5,360 nucleotides of DNA from Spirochaetaceae bacterium (lineage in GTDB: Bacteria; Spirochaetota; Spirochaetia; SZUA-6; RPPD01): NCBI GenBank assembly GCA_003818675.1, contig RPPD01000190.1, forward strand, positions 1 through 5,360. The letters are read 5' to 3'. Shown piece by piece: positions 1 through 5,078 of the stretch. The notes beneath the pieces are model-generated. The model saw only the letters and a program-made list of their open reading frames with translations, was not told the DNA's origin and searched no databases. Made by a program: the position numbers and the translations under genes. Position 1 is the stretch's first letter. Each line of letters opens with the position of its first letter.

Positions 1-1
1 G

Positions 2-1180
2 TTGACGGATCCGGAATCCGTTCCCGGGACCGATATTCCCGCAGATATACCGTTTGCGGTATTGGGTCCTGACATGGAGCTGGTATTCTCGAACCATATG
101 CGTCCTGAGGGGCGTCCCGACATGTCCGGTATTTCCGGACAGGGGATGCGGCGAATGGACCAGGGGCCGCTTGTCAAGGTGACCTCGGGTGGTCGCATGA
201 TTGGATATGTTACTTCCTCGTCGCGCAGGTTCTACGATGACCAGGCAAATGCAAGCCTTGTAAGTTCCATGACAACAGTGATCATACTGGATCTTGTCAT
301 CGCGTCTGCGGCGGGTATAGCGTTGATGTTTCTTTTTTCGCGCACCTTAAGCAGGCCTGCCCACCAGATTGCGGAGAGGCTTGACAGAATGGCCATGGGT
401 GATCTTGTTGCTCCAGTTCCATCTGGAGGCTCGAGTGAAATAATTTCCATTGCTCATTCGGCTGAAAGGCTCGGCCGCGAGCTTGCCAGTGAACGTGCCT
501 CGCGTCAGCGCTGGTCAGCCGACCTTGCTCATGATCTGCGCACGCCGATTTCCGCAATGCGCGCACAGTTTGAGGGGATGCTTGATGGTGTGCTCTCATT
601 GGACAAGGGAAGGATAGAAAAGAATCTGAAGGAGCTGGGACGCCTGGAGGAACTTGTCACCGATCTGGAGGAACTTATAAGGCTGGAATCCCCGGAAATG
701 CGGATTGAAAAAAAGAGTATAGATGCTGGAGCGCTGTTCAGGGAACTTGGCGAGCGATTTGCACATGAAATAGAAAAAAAGAACATCACGGTCCAGCACA
801 GTATCGGGGTGCATTCTACAGGTGCCGGGCTTGAGGCAGATCCGGCTCTTTTGCAGCGTGCGCTTGTGAACATCATGGCCAATGCTGTAAGACATGTGGA
901 AAGGAATGGTACAATTCGATTTTCATTCCTGCAGAATGACGAGGAAGCAGTGCTCTCGGTTTTTAATTCAGGTTCATTTATCCCTTTTGATGAATTGCCG
1001 CATGTTTTTGACAGGCTGTACAGGGGAGAGCTGGCGAGGAACACTCCTGGCTCCGGGCTGGGTCTTACCATAGCCAAGCAGGTAGCCGAGCTGCATGGCG
1101 GATCAATTTGCATTGAGAGCCGCGAGGGCTGGGGCACCGAGGTCAGGATCAATCTGCTTTCAAAAAAAATACCCGCCTGA
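2..1180 (+). CDS. Sensor histidine kinase, HAMP-HisKA-HATPase type (5' partial)
   Basis: This is the C-terminal 392 codons of a membrane two-component sensor kinase, which autophosphorylates on His and passes the phosphate to a response regulator (not in the window). The frame is open to the left edge, so the TTG at position 2 is not taken as the start. Counting from that codon, residues 1-88 look like the end of an extracytoplasmic sensor domain. A membrane helix follows at about 91-113 and a HAMP linker at about 114-165. HisKA begins near 168 with the H-box LAHDLRTP, phospho-acceptor His177. The HATPase domain spans about 240-388, with an N-box at 288-298 (NIMANAVRH; N290, N294), FDRLYRG at 336-342 and the G2 box GSGLGL at 350-355. 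The G1 box reads NSGSF (322-326), with Asn where Asp is usual. The order and spacing match BaeS/OmpR-partner-type kinases. The first membrane helix and the regulator gene are presumably upstream. The ligand cannot be inferred. Confidence 0.95.
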   Translation: MTDPESVPGTDIPADIPFAVLGPDMELVFSNHMRPEGRPDMSGISGQGMRRMDQGPLVKVTSGGRMIGYVTSSSRRFYDDQANASLVSSMTTVIILDLVIASAAGIALMFLFSRTLSRPAHQIAERLDRMAMGDLVAPVPSGGSSEIISIAHSAERLGRELASERASRQRWSADLAHDLRTPISAMRAQFEGMLDGVLSLDKGRIEKNLKELGRLEELVTDLEELIRLESPEMRIEKKSIDAGALFRELGERFAHEIEKKNITVQHSIGVHSTGAGLEADPALLQRALVNIMANAVRHVERNGTIRFSFLQNDEEAVLSVFNSGSFIPFDELPHVFDRLYRGELARNTPGSGLGLTIAKQVAELHGGSICIESREGWGTEVRINLLSKKIPA

Positions 1181-1226
1181 AATAACGAAGATTTCCGCAC
1201 GGCCTTACTGCAATAATATTTGGTCC

Positions 1227-2552
1227 TTATTTCCTCATCTGCCTTTCAGCAGCTTCCATTCCCCTGATTTCCGCAACTCTGGCCGTGACAGCTTTGCCGT
1301 GAAAGTGCAGGTCCTCGCTTATGGCAAACTTGGCAATCTTGTCCGCGTGGCGCATGATTGCCGCTTTTGAGTAGGATATAATAGAACTGCGCTTGACGAA
1401 ATCATAGACACCAAGGGGCGAGAAAAAGCGGGCAGTGCCGCCAGTGGGAAGAACATGGTTGGGACCGGCCCAGTAGTCTCCGACAGGTTCGCTTGAGTAT
1501 TCTCCCACGAAGATTGCACCTGCATGACGTATTGCCTTCAGGAGTCTGTCATACTCCTTTGAGCAGATTTCAAGGTGTTCCGGGGCGATGCGATTGACCA
1601 CCTCGGCTCCCATCATCATGTCATCAACAACAATGATGGCACCGTATTCATCGAGTATTTTTTCAATTTTTTCCTTGTAGCTGGAGAAGCGCAAGTGATA
1701 ATAAATCTGCTCGCCCACCTTTTCTGCGAGAGTTTCCGAATTGGTGACAAGAATGGCTGCCTCGTATCCAGTGCGGTGTTCGGCCTGGCTTAACAGGTCA
1801 AGCGCGACCCATTCCGGATTTGCATGGCCATCCGCGAGCACGCAGACCTCGGATGGGCCTGCTATCATGTCAATGTCCACATAACCGAACACTTCGCGCT
1901 TGGCAAGTGAAACGTACAGGTTTCCAGGCCCGACTATCTTGTCCACACGCGGAATTGTCTCTGTTCCAAAGGCAAGCGCCGCAATTCCCTGGGCGCCGCC
2001 TGCAAGATATATTTCCTTTAAATTGAGCATGGCCAGAACCGCGCCCAGAAGCGGATTCTTGTAAAAGAGCTCTGGCGGCGTGGCCACGACAATTTCTTTC
2101 ACCCCTGCGATCTGGGCAGGGATCACGTTCATGAGAAGGGTGGAAGGGTAGAATGCCTTGCCGCCAGGGACATATACTCCAACACGGTCTATGGGCGTCA
2201 CGCGCTGGCCAAGTTTGACATGATCAGGAAATTCCCGCAGCCATGATTCCTGTTTCTGGAACTCGTGGAATTTCCTGATGTTGTCCGCAGCTTCCTTGAT
2301 GATTTTGAGGAGTTCGCGGTCAGCCTGTTCCAGGCACTTGCGGCAGTAATCCTGTTTTACGATCAGTTCGTGCGGTGCAAGCGTTACATGGGAGAACCTC
2401 CTTGTATATTTCAGGAGAGCCTTGTCTCCGTGCTTTTTCACATCTTCAACGATGTTCGTGACAGCTGTTGCCGCCGAAGGATCTATCTTGATGGTGCGGT
2501 TAAGTATTTTTTCAAGCGCTGGTTCTGCGTCGCGGTAATAATAGATTTTCAT
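1227..2552 (-). CDS. hisD: Histidinol dehydrogenase HisD
   Basis: HisD is a cytoplasmic, zinc-dependent enzyme that performs the last two steps of histidine biosynthesis, oxidising L-histidinol via histidinal to L-histidine with two NAD+. The product is 441 residues, normal for the family. Signature blocks seen are VPGGKAFYPS (128-137), GGAQGIAALAFGT (185-197), VGPGN (207-211), DMIAGPSEV (228-236), LLSQAEH (253-259), IAPEHLEI (322-329) and GDYWAGPNHVLPTGG (358-372). Residues matching the characterised enterobacterial enzyme are zinc ligands Gln256, His259, Asp359 and His418, catalytic Glu325-His326, and Glu413, so it should be active. The ATG at 2552 is chosen because MKIYYY is a typical HisD start and a GGAGGAG site lies just upstream. 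An upstream in-frame extension reads through a promoter and a terminator and is rejected. No other his gene is in the window. It is convergent with the kinase gene, with 46 bp between their stop codons. Confidence 0.98.
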   Translation of the reverse strand: MKIYYYRDAEPALEKILNRTIKIDPSAATAVTNIVEDVKKHGDKALLKYTRRFSHVTLAPHELIVKQDYCRKCLEQADRELLKIIKEAADNIRKFHEFQKQESWLREFPDHVKLGQRVTPIDRVGVYVPGGKAFYPSTLLMNVIPAQIAGVKEIVVATPPELFYKNPLLGAVLAMLNLKEIYLAGGAQGIAALAFGTETIPRVDKIVGPGNLYVSLAKREVFGYVDIDMIAGPSEVCVLADGHANPEWVALDLLSQAEHRTGYEAAILVTNSETLAEKVGEQIYYHLRFSSYKEKIEKILDEYGAIIVVDDMMMGAEVVNRIAPEHLEICSKEYDRLLKAIRHAGAIFVGEYSSEPVGDYWAGPNHVLPTGGTARFFSPLGVYDFVKRSSIISYSKAAIMRHADKIAKFAISEDLHFHGKAVTARVAEIRGMEAAERQMRK

Positions 2553-2554
2553 TT

Positions 2555-2561
2555 CTCCTCC
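2555..2561 (-). promoter_or_regulatory. Ribosome binding site of hisD
   Basis: GGAGGAG on the minus strand ends two bases before the ATG at 2552. If GGAGG is the anti-SD contact the spacing is 4 bases, on the short side. It decides the hisD start in favour of 2552 over the upstream in-frame TTG at 2693. Confidence 0.75.
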
Positions 2562-2575
2562 GAAAACTTGTCTTG

Positions 2576-2604
2576 ACCATAACACAGGCGGAAAAAAAAT
2601 GCAA
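2576..2604 (-). promoter_or_regulatory. Sigma70-like extended -10 promoter for hisD
   Basis: On the minus strand, TTGCAT (2604-2599) is followed by a 17-base spacer and TATGGT (2581-2576). An upstream TG, one base before the -10 box, makes it an extended -10. Transcription would begin near 2569, giving a leader of about 17 bases that holds only the ribosome binding site. It lies just downstream of a strong terminator, so hisD is probably transcribed alone. Each hexamer matches consensus at 4 of 6 positions. The call is by eye. Confidence 0.55.
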
Positions 2605-2619
2605 TTTGGGAGATAATAT

Positions 2620-2665
2620 AAAAAAACCTGAAGGCCGCTTTGTATGCCGGCAGCCATCAGGTTTT
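2620..2665 (-). terminator. Intrinsic terminator upstream of hisD
   Basis: On the minus strand a 9-bp stem (AAAACCTGA at 2665-2657 with TCAGGTTTT at 2631-2623) continues past a U-U mismatch into a 6-bp GC-rich stem (GGCTGC at 2655-2650 with GCGGCC at 2638-2633, one G-U pair) and an 11-base loop. The hairpin leads into a run of seven T (2626-2620). It is the second terminator after the peptidase gene and ends about 16 bases before the hisD -35 box, so it protects the hisD promoter from read-through. Confidence 0.85.
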
Positions 2666-2691
2666 CTTCAGTAACAACTTCCTCACGCAAC

Positions 2692-2722
2692 AAAAATGCG
2701 CCAGATACACTTGCGTCTGGCG
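2692..2722 (-). terminator. Intrinsic terminator directly after the peptidase gene
   Basis: On the minus strand, CGCCAGA (2722-2716) and TCTGGCG (2705-2699) form a perfect 7-bp stem with a 10-base loop. It is followed by CA and five T (2696-2692). The hairpin begins 7 bases after the TAA of the zinc peptidase gene, the usual position for its own transcription end. Confidence 0.8.
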
Positions 2723-2729
2723 TGTGGGC

Positions 2730-3431
2730 TTAGTTCCTGCTGCGAAACAATCCCAGCTTGATTATGAAATATAACAGTTGCGCAATAGAGGCGATTGCAG
2801 CGGCCACATATGTCATTGCCGCGCTGTTTAACACTGCGTTCACGCCCTTTTTCTCTTCCTGGGTTATAAAGCCCTCTGCCAGAAGCACCCTCTTTGCCTC
2901 ATTGGAGGCGCCGAATTCAAGTGGAAGGGTGATTATCTGAAAAACAACAGCGGCGGCAAAGACAATCACTCCGATGTATGCGAGATTCAGAAATTGTAAA
3001 GCTGCGCCGGCTATTATAAGCCAGATGGCGGCATTGCTGGCGAAGGCTGCGGGACCAGCTAATTTGAGCCACAGGCGCATGATGAGCATGCTCTTGCCGT
3101 GCTGGATCGCGTGGCCTGCCTCGTGCGCGGCAACTCCCAGGGCGGCTATTGAATTGGAACCGTAAACCTTGGGCGAAAGCGCAAGCTGTTTCTTTCCCGG
3201 GGAATAGTGGTCTGAAAGGAATCCGCCCACTTGGACAATGGAAACGTCATTTATGCCGTTCTTTTCAAGAATGAATTTTGCCACGCCTGCGGCATTGACC
3301 TTTCCCTTTACAGCAATCTCGCTGTATTTGTTGAAGTTGTGCTTTACAAGAAACTGGGCGATTGCCGAAAAGATTAAAACTGGCGCCATGATGGCGATGT
3401 ACAATGGATCAATACCGTAGACAAATGGCAT
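2730..3431 (-). CDS. YugP-like membrane zinc metallopeptidase (Zn_peptidase_2 family)
   Basis: The 233-residue product resembles the neutral zinc metallopeptidases related to Bacillus subtilis YugP, about the usual family length. Proteolysis at or in the membrane is inferred from the family; substrates are not known to me. A membrane helix covers about 8-28, followed by a soluble segment with the family block SDHYSPGKKQLALSPKVY (73-90). The catalytic motif is HEAGH (103-107; zinc ligands His103 and His107, catalytic Glu104), running into AIQHG. A likely third zinc ligand is Glu172 in LPLEFGAS. Hydrophobic stretches at about 122-145, 150-170 and 203-226 suggest further membrane segments. The ATG at 3431 is chosen because AAGGAGA lies 5 bases upstream. 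The in-frame TTG at 3449 lies in the T-tract of a terminator and upstream of that ribosome binding site. The gene has its own terminator, and a hairpin sits in its leader (see findings). Confidence 0.9.
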   Translation of the reverse strand: MPFVYGIDPLYIAIMAPVLIFSAIAQFLVKHNFNKYSEIAVKGKVNAAGVAKFILEKNGINDVSIVQVGGFLSDHYSPGKKQLALSPKVYGSNSIAALGVAAHEAGHAIQHGKSMLIMRLWLKLAGPAAFASNAAIWLIIAGAALQFLNLAYIGVIVFAAAVVFQIITLPLEFGASNEAKRVLLAEGFITQEEKKGVNAVLNSAAMTYVAAAIASIAQLLYFIIKLGLFRSRN

Positions 3432-3436
3432 AAAAA

Positions 3437-3443
3437 TCTCCTT
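3437..3443 (-). promoter_or_regulatory. Ribosome binding site of the zinc peptidase gene
   Basis: AAGGAGA on the minus strand, followed by TTTTT and the ATG at 3431. The spacing is good for that ATG and impossible for the upstream in-frame TTG at 3449, so it fixes the start. Confidence 0.8.
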
Positions 3444-3447
3444 CTTC

Positions 3448-3479
3448 AAAAAAACTGCCCCGCCTGAACACAGCGGGGC
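3448..3479 (-). terminator. GC-rich terminator hairpin between the membrane-protein and peptidase genes
   Basis: On the minus strand, GCCCCGC (3479-3473) pairs with GCGGGGC (3463-3457) around a 9-base loop. AG and seven T (3454-3448) follow. The shape is a textbook intrinsic terminator and would end transcripts of the 144-residue membrane protein gene. It is odd that its T-tract ends only 4 bases before the AAGGAGA of the peptidase gene, so no promoter fits between the two. The peptidase mRNA must therefore contain this hairpin. Confidence 0.85.
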
Positions 3480-3498
3480 TTAATAATGCTATAAAAAA

Positions 3499-3527
3499 AT
3501 ATTACATAAATATCAGGCGGAATTCAA
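3499..3527 (-). promoter_or_regulatory. Weak promoter candidate for the zinc peptidase gene
   Basis: On the minus strand, TTGAAT (3527-3522) is separated by 17 bases from TAATAT (3504-3499), each 4 of 6 to consensus. A better -10, TGTAAT (3506-3501), would leave only 15 bases. Transcription would start near 3492 and the leader would include the terminator hairpin at 3448-3479. The region is AT-rich, so chance matches are likely. Confidence 0.3.
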
Positions 3528-3536
3528 TCCTGATAT
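3510..3536 (-). repeat. Inverted repeat (hairpin) after the 144-residue membrane-protein gene
   Basis: ATATCAGG (3510-3517) and CCTGATAT (3529-3536) form a perfect 8-bp inverted repeat around an 11-base loop, starting 7 bases beyond the stop codon. On the minus strand the next T-run (3499-3493) is about 10 bases away, so it is a poor terminator by itself. Its downstream arm and adjoining loop bases (3513-3520) are complementary to 3460-3467 in the next hairpin, so the two structures can compete. Confidence 0.6.
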
Positions 3537-3543
3537 ATGCAGC

Positions 3544-3978
3544 CTATAATTGCCACTGGATAATGCCCCATATGGCGAGGTAAAGGCTTGCGCACACGCA
3601 GATGATTCCGAGTGGCACTTTGAAGAGCATCAGCTTGCTCGAGATGTTGTCAAGCACCTCTGCGCTGATGATGTTGAAGCTCTTGAGAAGTCCGATTGAC
3701 TCCATAATGCCGAGAATGATACCCGCGAAAAGAGCGACAATAAAAATAATTGCAGAAACAGGAATTTGCGGGATCGCAGCAATCAATATACTCAGATTCC
3801 AGATAAGGTTGAGAACCGAGAAAACGATAAGTCCCACGCCGATATAGCCCTGGAAAGCGCTGAGCTTCTGGACCAGTTCACCAGCTTCCTTGTTTTTTTT
3901 CGAGATGATCTCGGAAAGGGCCAGCAGTCCGCCAACAAAGAGGGAGGCAAGCCAGATCCATCCATACCAAGTCCACAT
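3544..3978 (-). CDS. Integral membrane protein of unknown function, four helices
   Basis: The 144-residue product is not a family I recognise. It is very hydrophobic, with four likely membrane helices at about 4-24, 44-68, 73-95 and 120-140. The charged stretch SEIISKKNKEAGELVQK (22-38) between helices 1 and 2, and a loop around 96-119, probably lie on the cytoplasmic side by the positive-inside rule. The N-terminus is aromatic-rich (W2, W4, Y5, W7, W9) and no catalytic motif is visible. The ATG at 3978 is supported by AAGGAG six bases upstream. A sigma70-like promoter lies at 4041-4069 and a hairpin plus a terminator follow the stop. It precedes the zinc peptidase gene, so limited read-through could co-express the two; a functional link is unproven. 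Confidence 0.85.
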   Translation of the reverse strand: MWTWYGWIWLASLFVGGLLALSEIISKKNKEAGELVQKLSAFQGYIGVGLIVFSVLNLIWNLSILIAAIPQIPVSAIIFIVALFAGIILGIMESIGLLKSFNIISAEVLDNISSKLMLFKVPLGIICVCASLYLAIWGIIQWQL

Positions 3979-4040
3979 AATAATCTCCTTTAGATAAGTA
4001 ATAGAATTCCATATTTTAAGTATTTCATATGGTTGCCATA

Positions 4041-4069
4041 AATATATTACACCAGATACAGATTCACAA
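4041..4069 (-). promoter_or_regulatory. Promoter candidate for the 144-residue membrane-protein gene
   Basis: On the minus strand, TTGTGA (4069-4064) is followed by a 17-base spacer and TATATT (4046-4041), 4 of 6 and 5 of 6 to consensus. The predicted start near 4034 gives a leader of about 56 bases. It lies in the 122-bp gap after the DUF3185-like gene, which suggests separate transcription. Confidence 0.5.
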
Positions 4070-4090
4070 TTAAAAAGGCGTTTTTATTGG
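4068..4090 (-). terminator. Weak AT-rich dyad after the DUF3185-like gene, possible terminator
   Basis: TAAAAA and TTTTTA flank a GGCG loop, and a CAAT/ATTG pair extends the stem across one bulged base. It begins 10 bases after the stop codon of the 72-residue gene on the minus strand and its 3' arm carries five T. The stem has almost no GC pairs, so termination efficiency is doubtful. It overlaps the -35 candidate of the next gene. Confidence 0.35.
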
Positions 4091-4100
4091 ACAGAAAATA

Positions 4101-4319
4101 TTATCTCCGCGATCCGCCGCGGCCAAATAAAACAAGGATAATGCCCAGCAATGCCGCGGCACCTCCGCCAATCAGGTAATACATTGTGTTTTCCGTGAAT
4201 TTTCCCGTGAAGGTATTTGACAGCTGGTCCACGAATGACTGGGATGCCTGGAATCCCAGGACTACAAGCACAACCCCCAAAACAAGAAGCGCAATACCAA
4301 TAATGCGTCCAAGACTCAT
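4101..4319 (-). CDS. Small DUF3185-like membrane protein
   Basis: The 72-residue product resembles the DUF3185 family of small bacterial inner-membrane proteins, whose function is unknown. The layout fits: a first helix at about 5-23 (GRIIGIALLVLGVVLVVLG), a polar loop with FQASQSFVDQLSNTFTGKFTENT (23-45), and a second helix at about 47-66 beginning YYLIGGGAAALLG. The short basic tail is GRGGSRR. The ATG at 4319 has AAAGGAG 8 bases upstream. A promoter candidate with a TTGTCA -35 box precedes it and shares its upstream region with the divergent exported-protein gene. The family assignment rests on the helix-FQAS/N-loop-helix pattern from memory and was not searched. Confidence 0.85.
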   Translation of the reverse strand: MSLGRIIGIALLVLGVVLVVLGFQASQSFVDQLSNTFTGKFTENTMYYLIGGGAAALLGIILVLFGRGGSRR

Positions 4320-4344
4320 GTGTTTTTCTCCTTTGGAAAAGCAG

Positions 4345-4374
4345 ATAATATTCTTATAAAGGAATATTTGACAA
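4345..4374 (-). promoter_or_regulatory. Promoter candidate for the DUF3185-like gene
   Basis: On the minus strand, TTGTCA (4374-4369) is followed by an 18-base spacer and TATTAT (4350-4345), each 5 of 6 to consensus. The predicted start is near 4338, giving a leader of about 19 bases. Its -35 box overlaps the TTGACA of the divergent plus-strand promoter, and its spacer and -10 overlap the inverted repeat at 4347-4368. Confidence 0.6.
4347..4368. promoter_or_regulatory. Operator-like inverted repeat in the divergent promoter region
   Basis: AATATTC (4347-4353) and GAATATT (4362-4368) form a perfect 7-bp inverted repeat with an 8-bp centre. It covers the spacer and part of the -10 box of the minus-strand promoter and touches the -35 box of the plus-strand promoter, the usual place for a dimeric repressor. 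The arms are mainly A and T in an AT-rich stretch, so coincidence is possible. No regulator gene is adjacent. Confidence 0.4.
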
Positions 4375-4396
4375 AAGGCAATATTATTGAGAAAAT
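4368..4396 (+). promoter_or_regulatory. Promoter candidate for the exported-protein gene
   Basis: A perfect TTGACA -35 box (4368-4373) is followed by a 17-base spacer and GAAAAT (4391-4396). A TG one base before the -10 box gives it an extended -10. The -10 hexamer itself is weak (4 of 6). The start would be near 4403, a leader of about 15 bases with the AGGAG ribosome binding site at 4406-4410. Confidence 0.5.
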
Positions 4397-4417
4397 TGAA
4401 TAAACAGGAGAAATGCC

Positions 4418-4969
4418 ATGCAAAGAAAAATACCCGCTTTATTTTATTTCTGTTCCATGCTCATATTAATTCTTTTTTGCAACACAGCGCAGGCTGCGCC
4501 TGCAGGGGATGACCGGGAAGAAGAAAGCTTCGAGCATCGAGCTGGTTTTTCAATTCGCCTCCCGGAGGGCTACGCCCTTTCCCAGACCACGGCAATTGGT
4601 GCGTATTTTGAAAAGAGCATGCTGGACAATATCTATGTGCAATGCGAACCGTTTTCCGGGATGGTCGATGCCTCATCCGAGGAACATTTCCTGAATATAA
4701 TGGAAGCCTATGCGAAAAATATCATCAATAACAGCCTTGTCAAAGCAGACTTTATCAGAAAACCTCTCATGATGGAATTTGGCCGCTATTCCGGTGCTCT
4801 GACAGGGCAGTTCATGTATGACCGCGGCACAGGCACTGTTGACGGCGGCAGGGTTTGTATCATTTTCAATGAAAATTATATTGCCGCCATCGTACTTGCA
4901 ACGGACGACGAGCCTGCCGCGGATTTCCTGATACGGGGAATGCTCAAAACATTTGTCCTGCCAGAATAA
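4418..4969 (+). CDS. Exported protein of unknown function
   Basis: The 183-residue product has a clear Sec signal peptide: RK at 3-4, a hydrophobic core at about 7-21 and a likely signal peptidase I site after AQA (residue 26). Cys21 is preceded by Phe and lacks a lipobox, so a lipoprotein is unlikely. The mature part of about 157 residues starts acidic (DDREEE, 31-36), then has GFSIRLPEGY (43-52), a pattern seen at the start of small secreted beta-rich domains such as PsbP/DUF1795-like proteins; that likeness is only suggestive. Two cysteines remain in the mature chain (Cys76, Cys147) and could form a disulfide. No catalytic motif is seen. The ATG at 4418 has AGGAG 7 bases upstream. The gene diverges from the DUF3185-like gene across a shared 98-bp promoter region. 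No terminator hairpin is visible after the stop. Confidence 0.88.
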   Translation: MQRKIPALFYFCSMLILILFCNTAQAAPAGDDREEESFEHRAGFSIRLPEGYALSQTTAIGAYFEKSMLDNIYVQCEPFSGMVDASSEEHFLNIMEAYAKNIINNSLVKADFIRKPLMMEFGRYSGALTGQFMYDRGTGTVDGGRVCIIFNENYIAAIVLATDDEPAADFLIRGMLKTFVLPE

Positions 4970-5078
4970 GCTGCACTGAGAGAGAATCTTAATGATCAAA
5001 CAAGGCGAGCTGTTCTTCTTCAGTATCCTGCCGGGTCAGCATTGTGGGGGCTTGAGACCGGGATTGTGATCGCTGCAC
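4970..5078. other. Convergent intergenic gap with no clear element
   Basis: This 109-bp stretch lies between the stop of the exported-protein gene and the stop of the partial gene on the other strand. I see no stem with a T-tract on either strand. The only structure noted is an 8-bp direct repeat, GCTGCACT, at 4970-4977 and 5072-5079. Confidence 0.5.

Noticed and set aside
529..1200. Long minus-strand open frame (223 codons) opposite the kinase gene
   Set aside because: It is antisense to conserved kinase motifs. The product is serine-rich with no domain, a shadow of the codon pattern on the other strand.
1181..1226. Hairpin GAAAT/ATTTC in the kinase-hisD gap as a bidirectional terminator
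   Set aside because: The stem is only 5 bp and AT-rich, with no T-run directly following on the plus strand.
2553..2692. Histidine leader peptide or T-box control of hisD
   Set aside because: There is no run of His codons and no T-box specifier or antiterminator motif. The predicted leader is too short and the nearby hairpin lies upstream of the promoter.
2553..2693. In-frame N-terminal extension of hisD from a TTG at 2693
   Set aside because: It would encode 47 extra residues unlike any HisD and reads through a terminator and the promoter. The ATG at 2552 has a GGAGGAG site and a typical HisD start.
3432..3449. In-frame TTG start of the peptidase at 3449
   Set aside because: The TTG overlaps the terminator T-tract and includes the ribosome binding site of the ATG at 3431 within its coding sequence.
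4475..4483. Lipoprotein signal at Cys21 of the exported protein
   Set aside because: The residue before Cys is Phe and no lipobox is present. AQA/A at 24-27 gives a better signal peptidase I site.
4992..5069. Short plus-strand frame of 25 codons (ATG at 4992) in the convergent gap
   Set aside because: There is only a weak GAGAG-like ribosome binding site and no promoter or recognisable sequence. This length is expected by chance.
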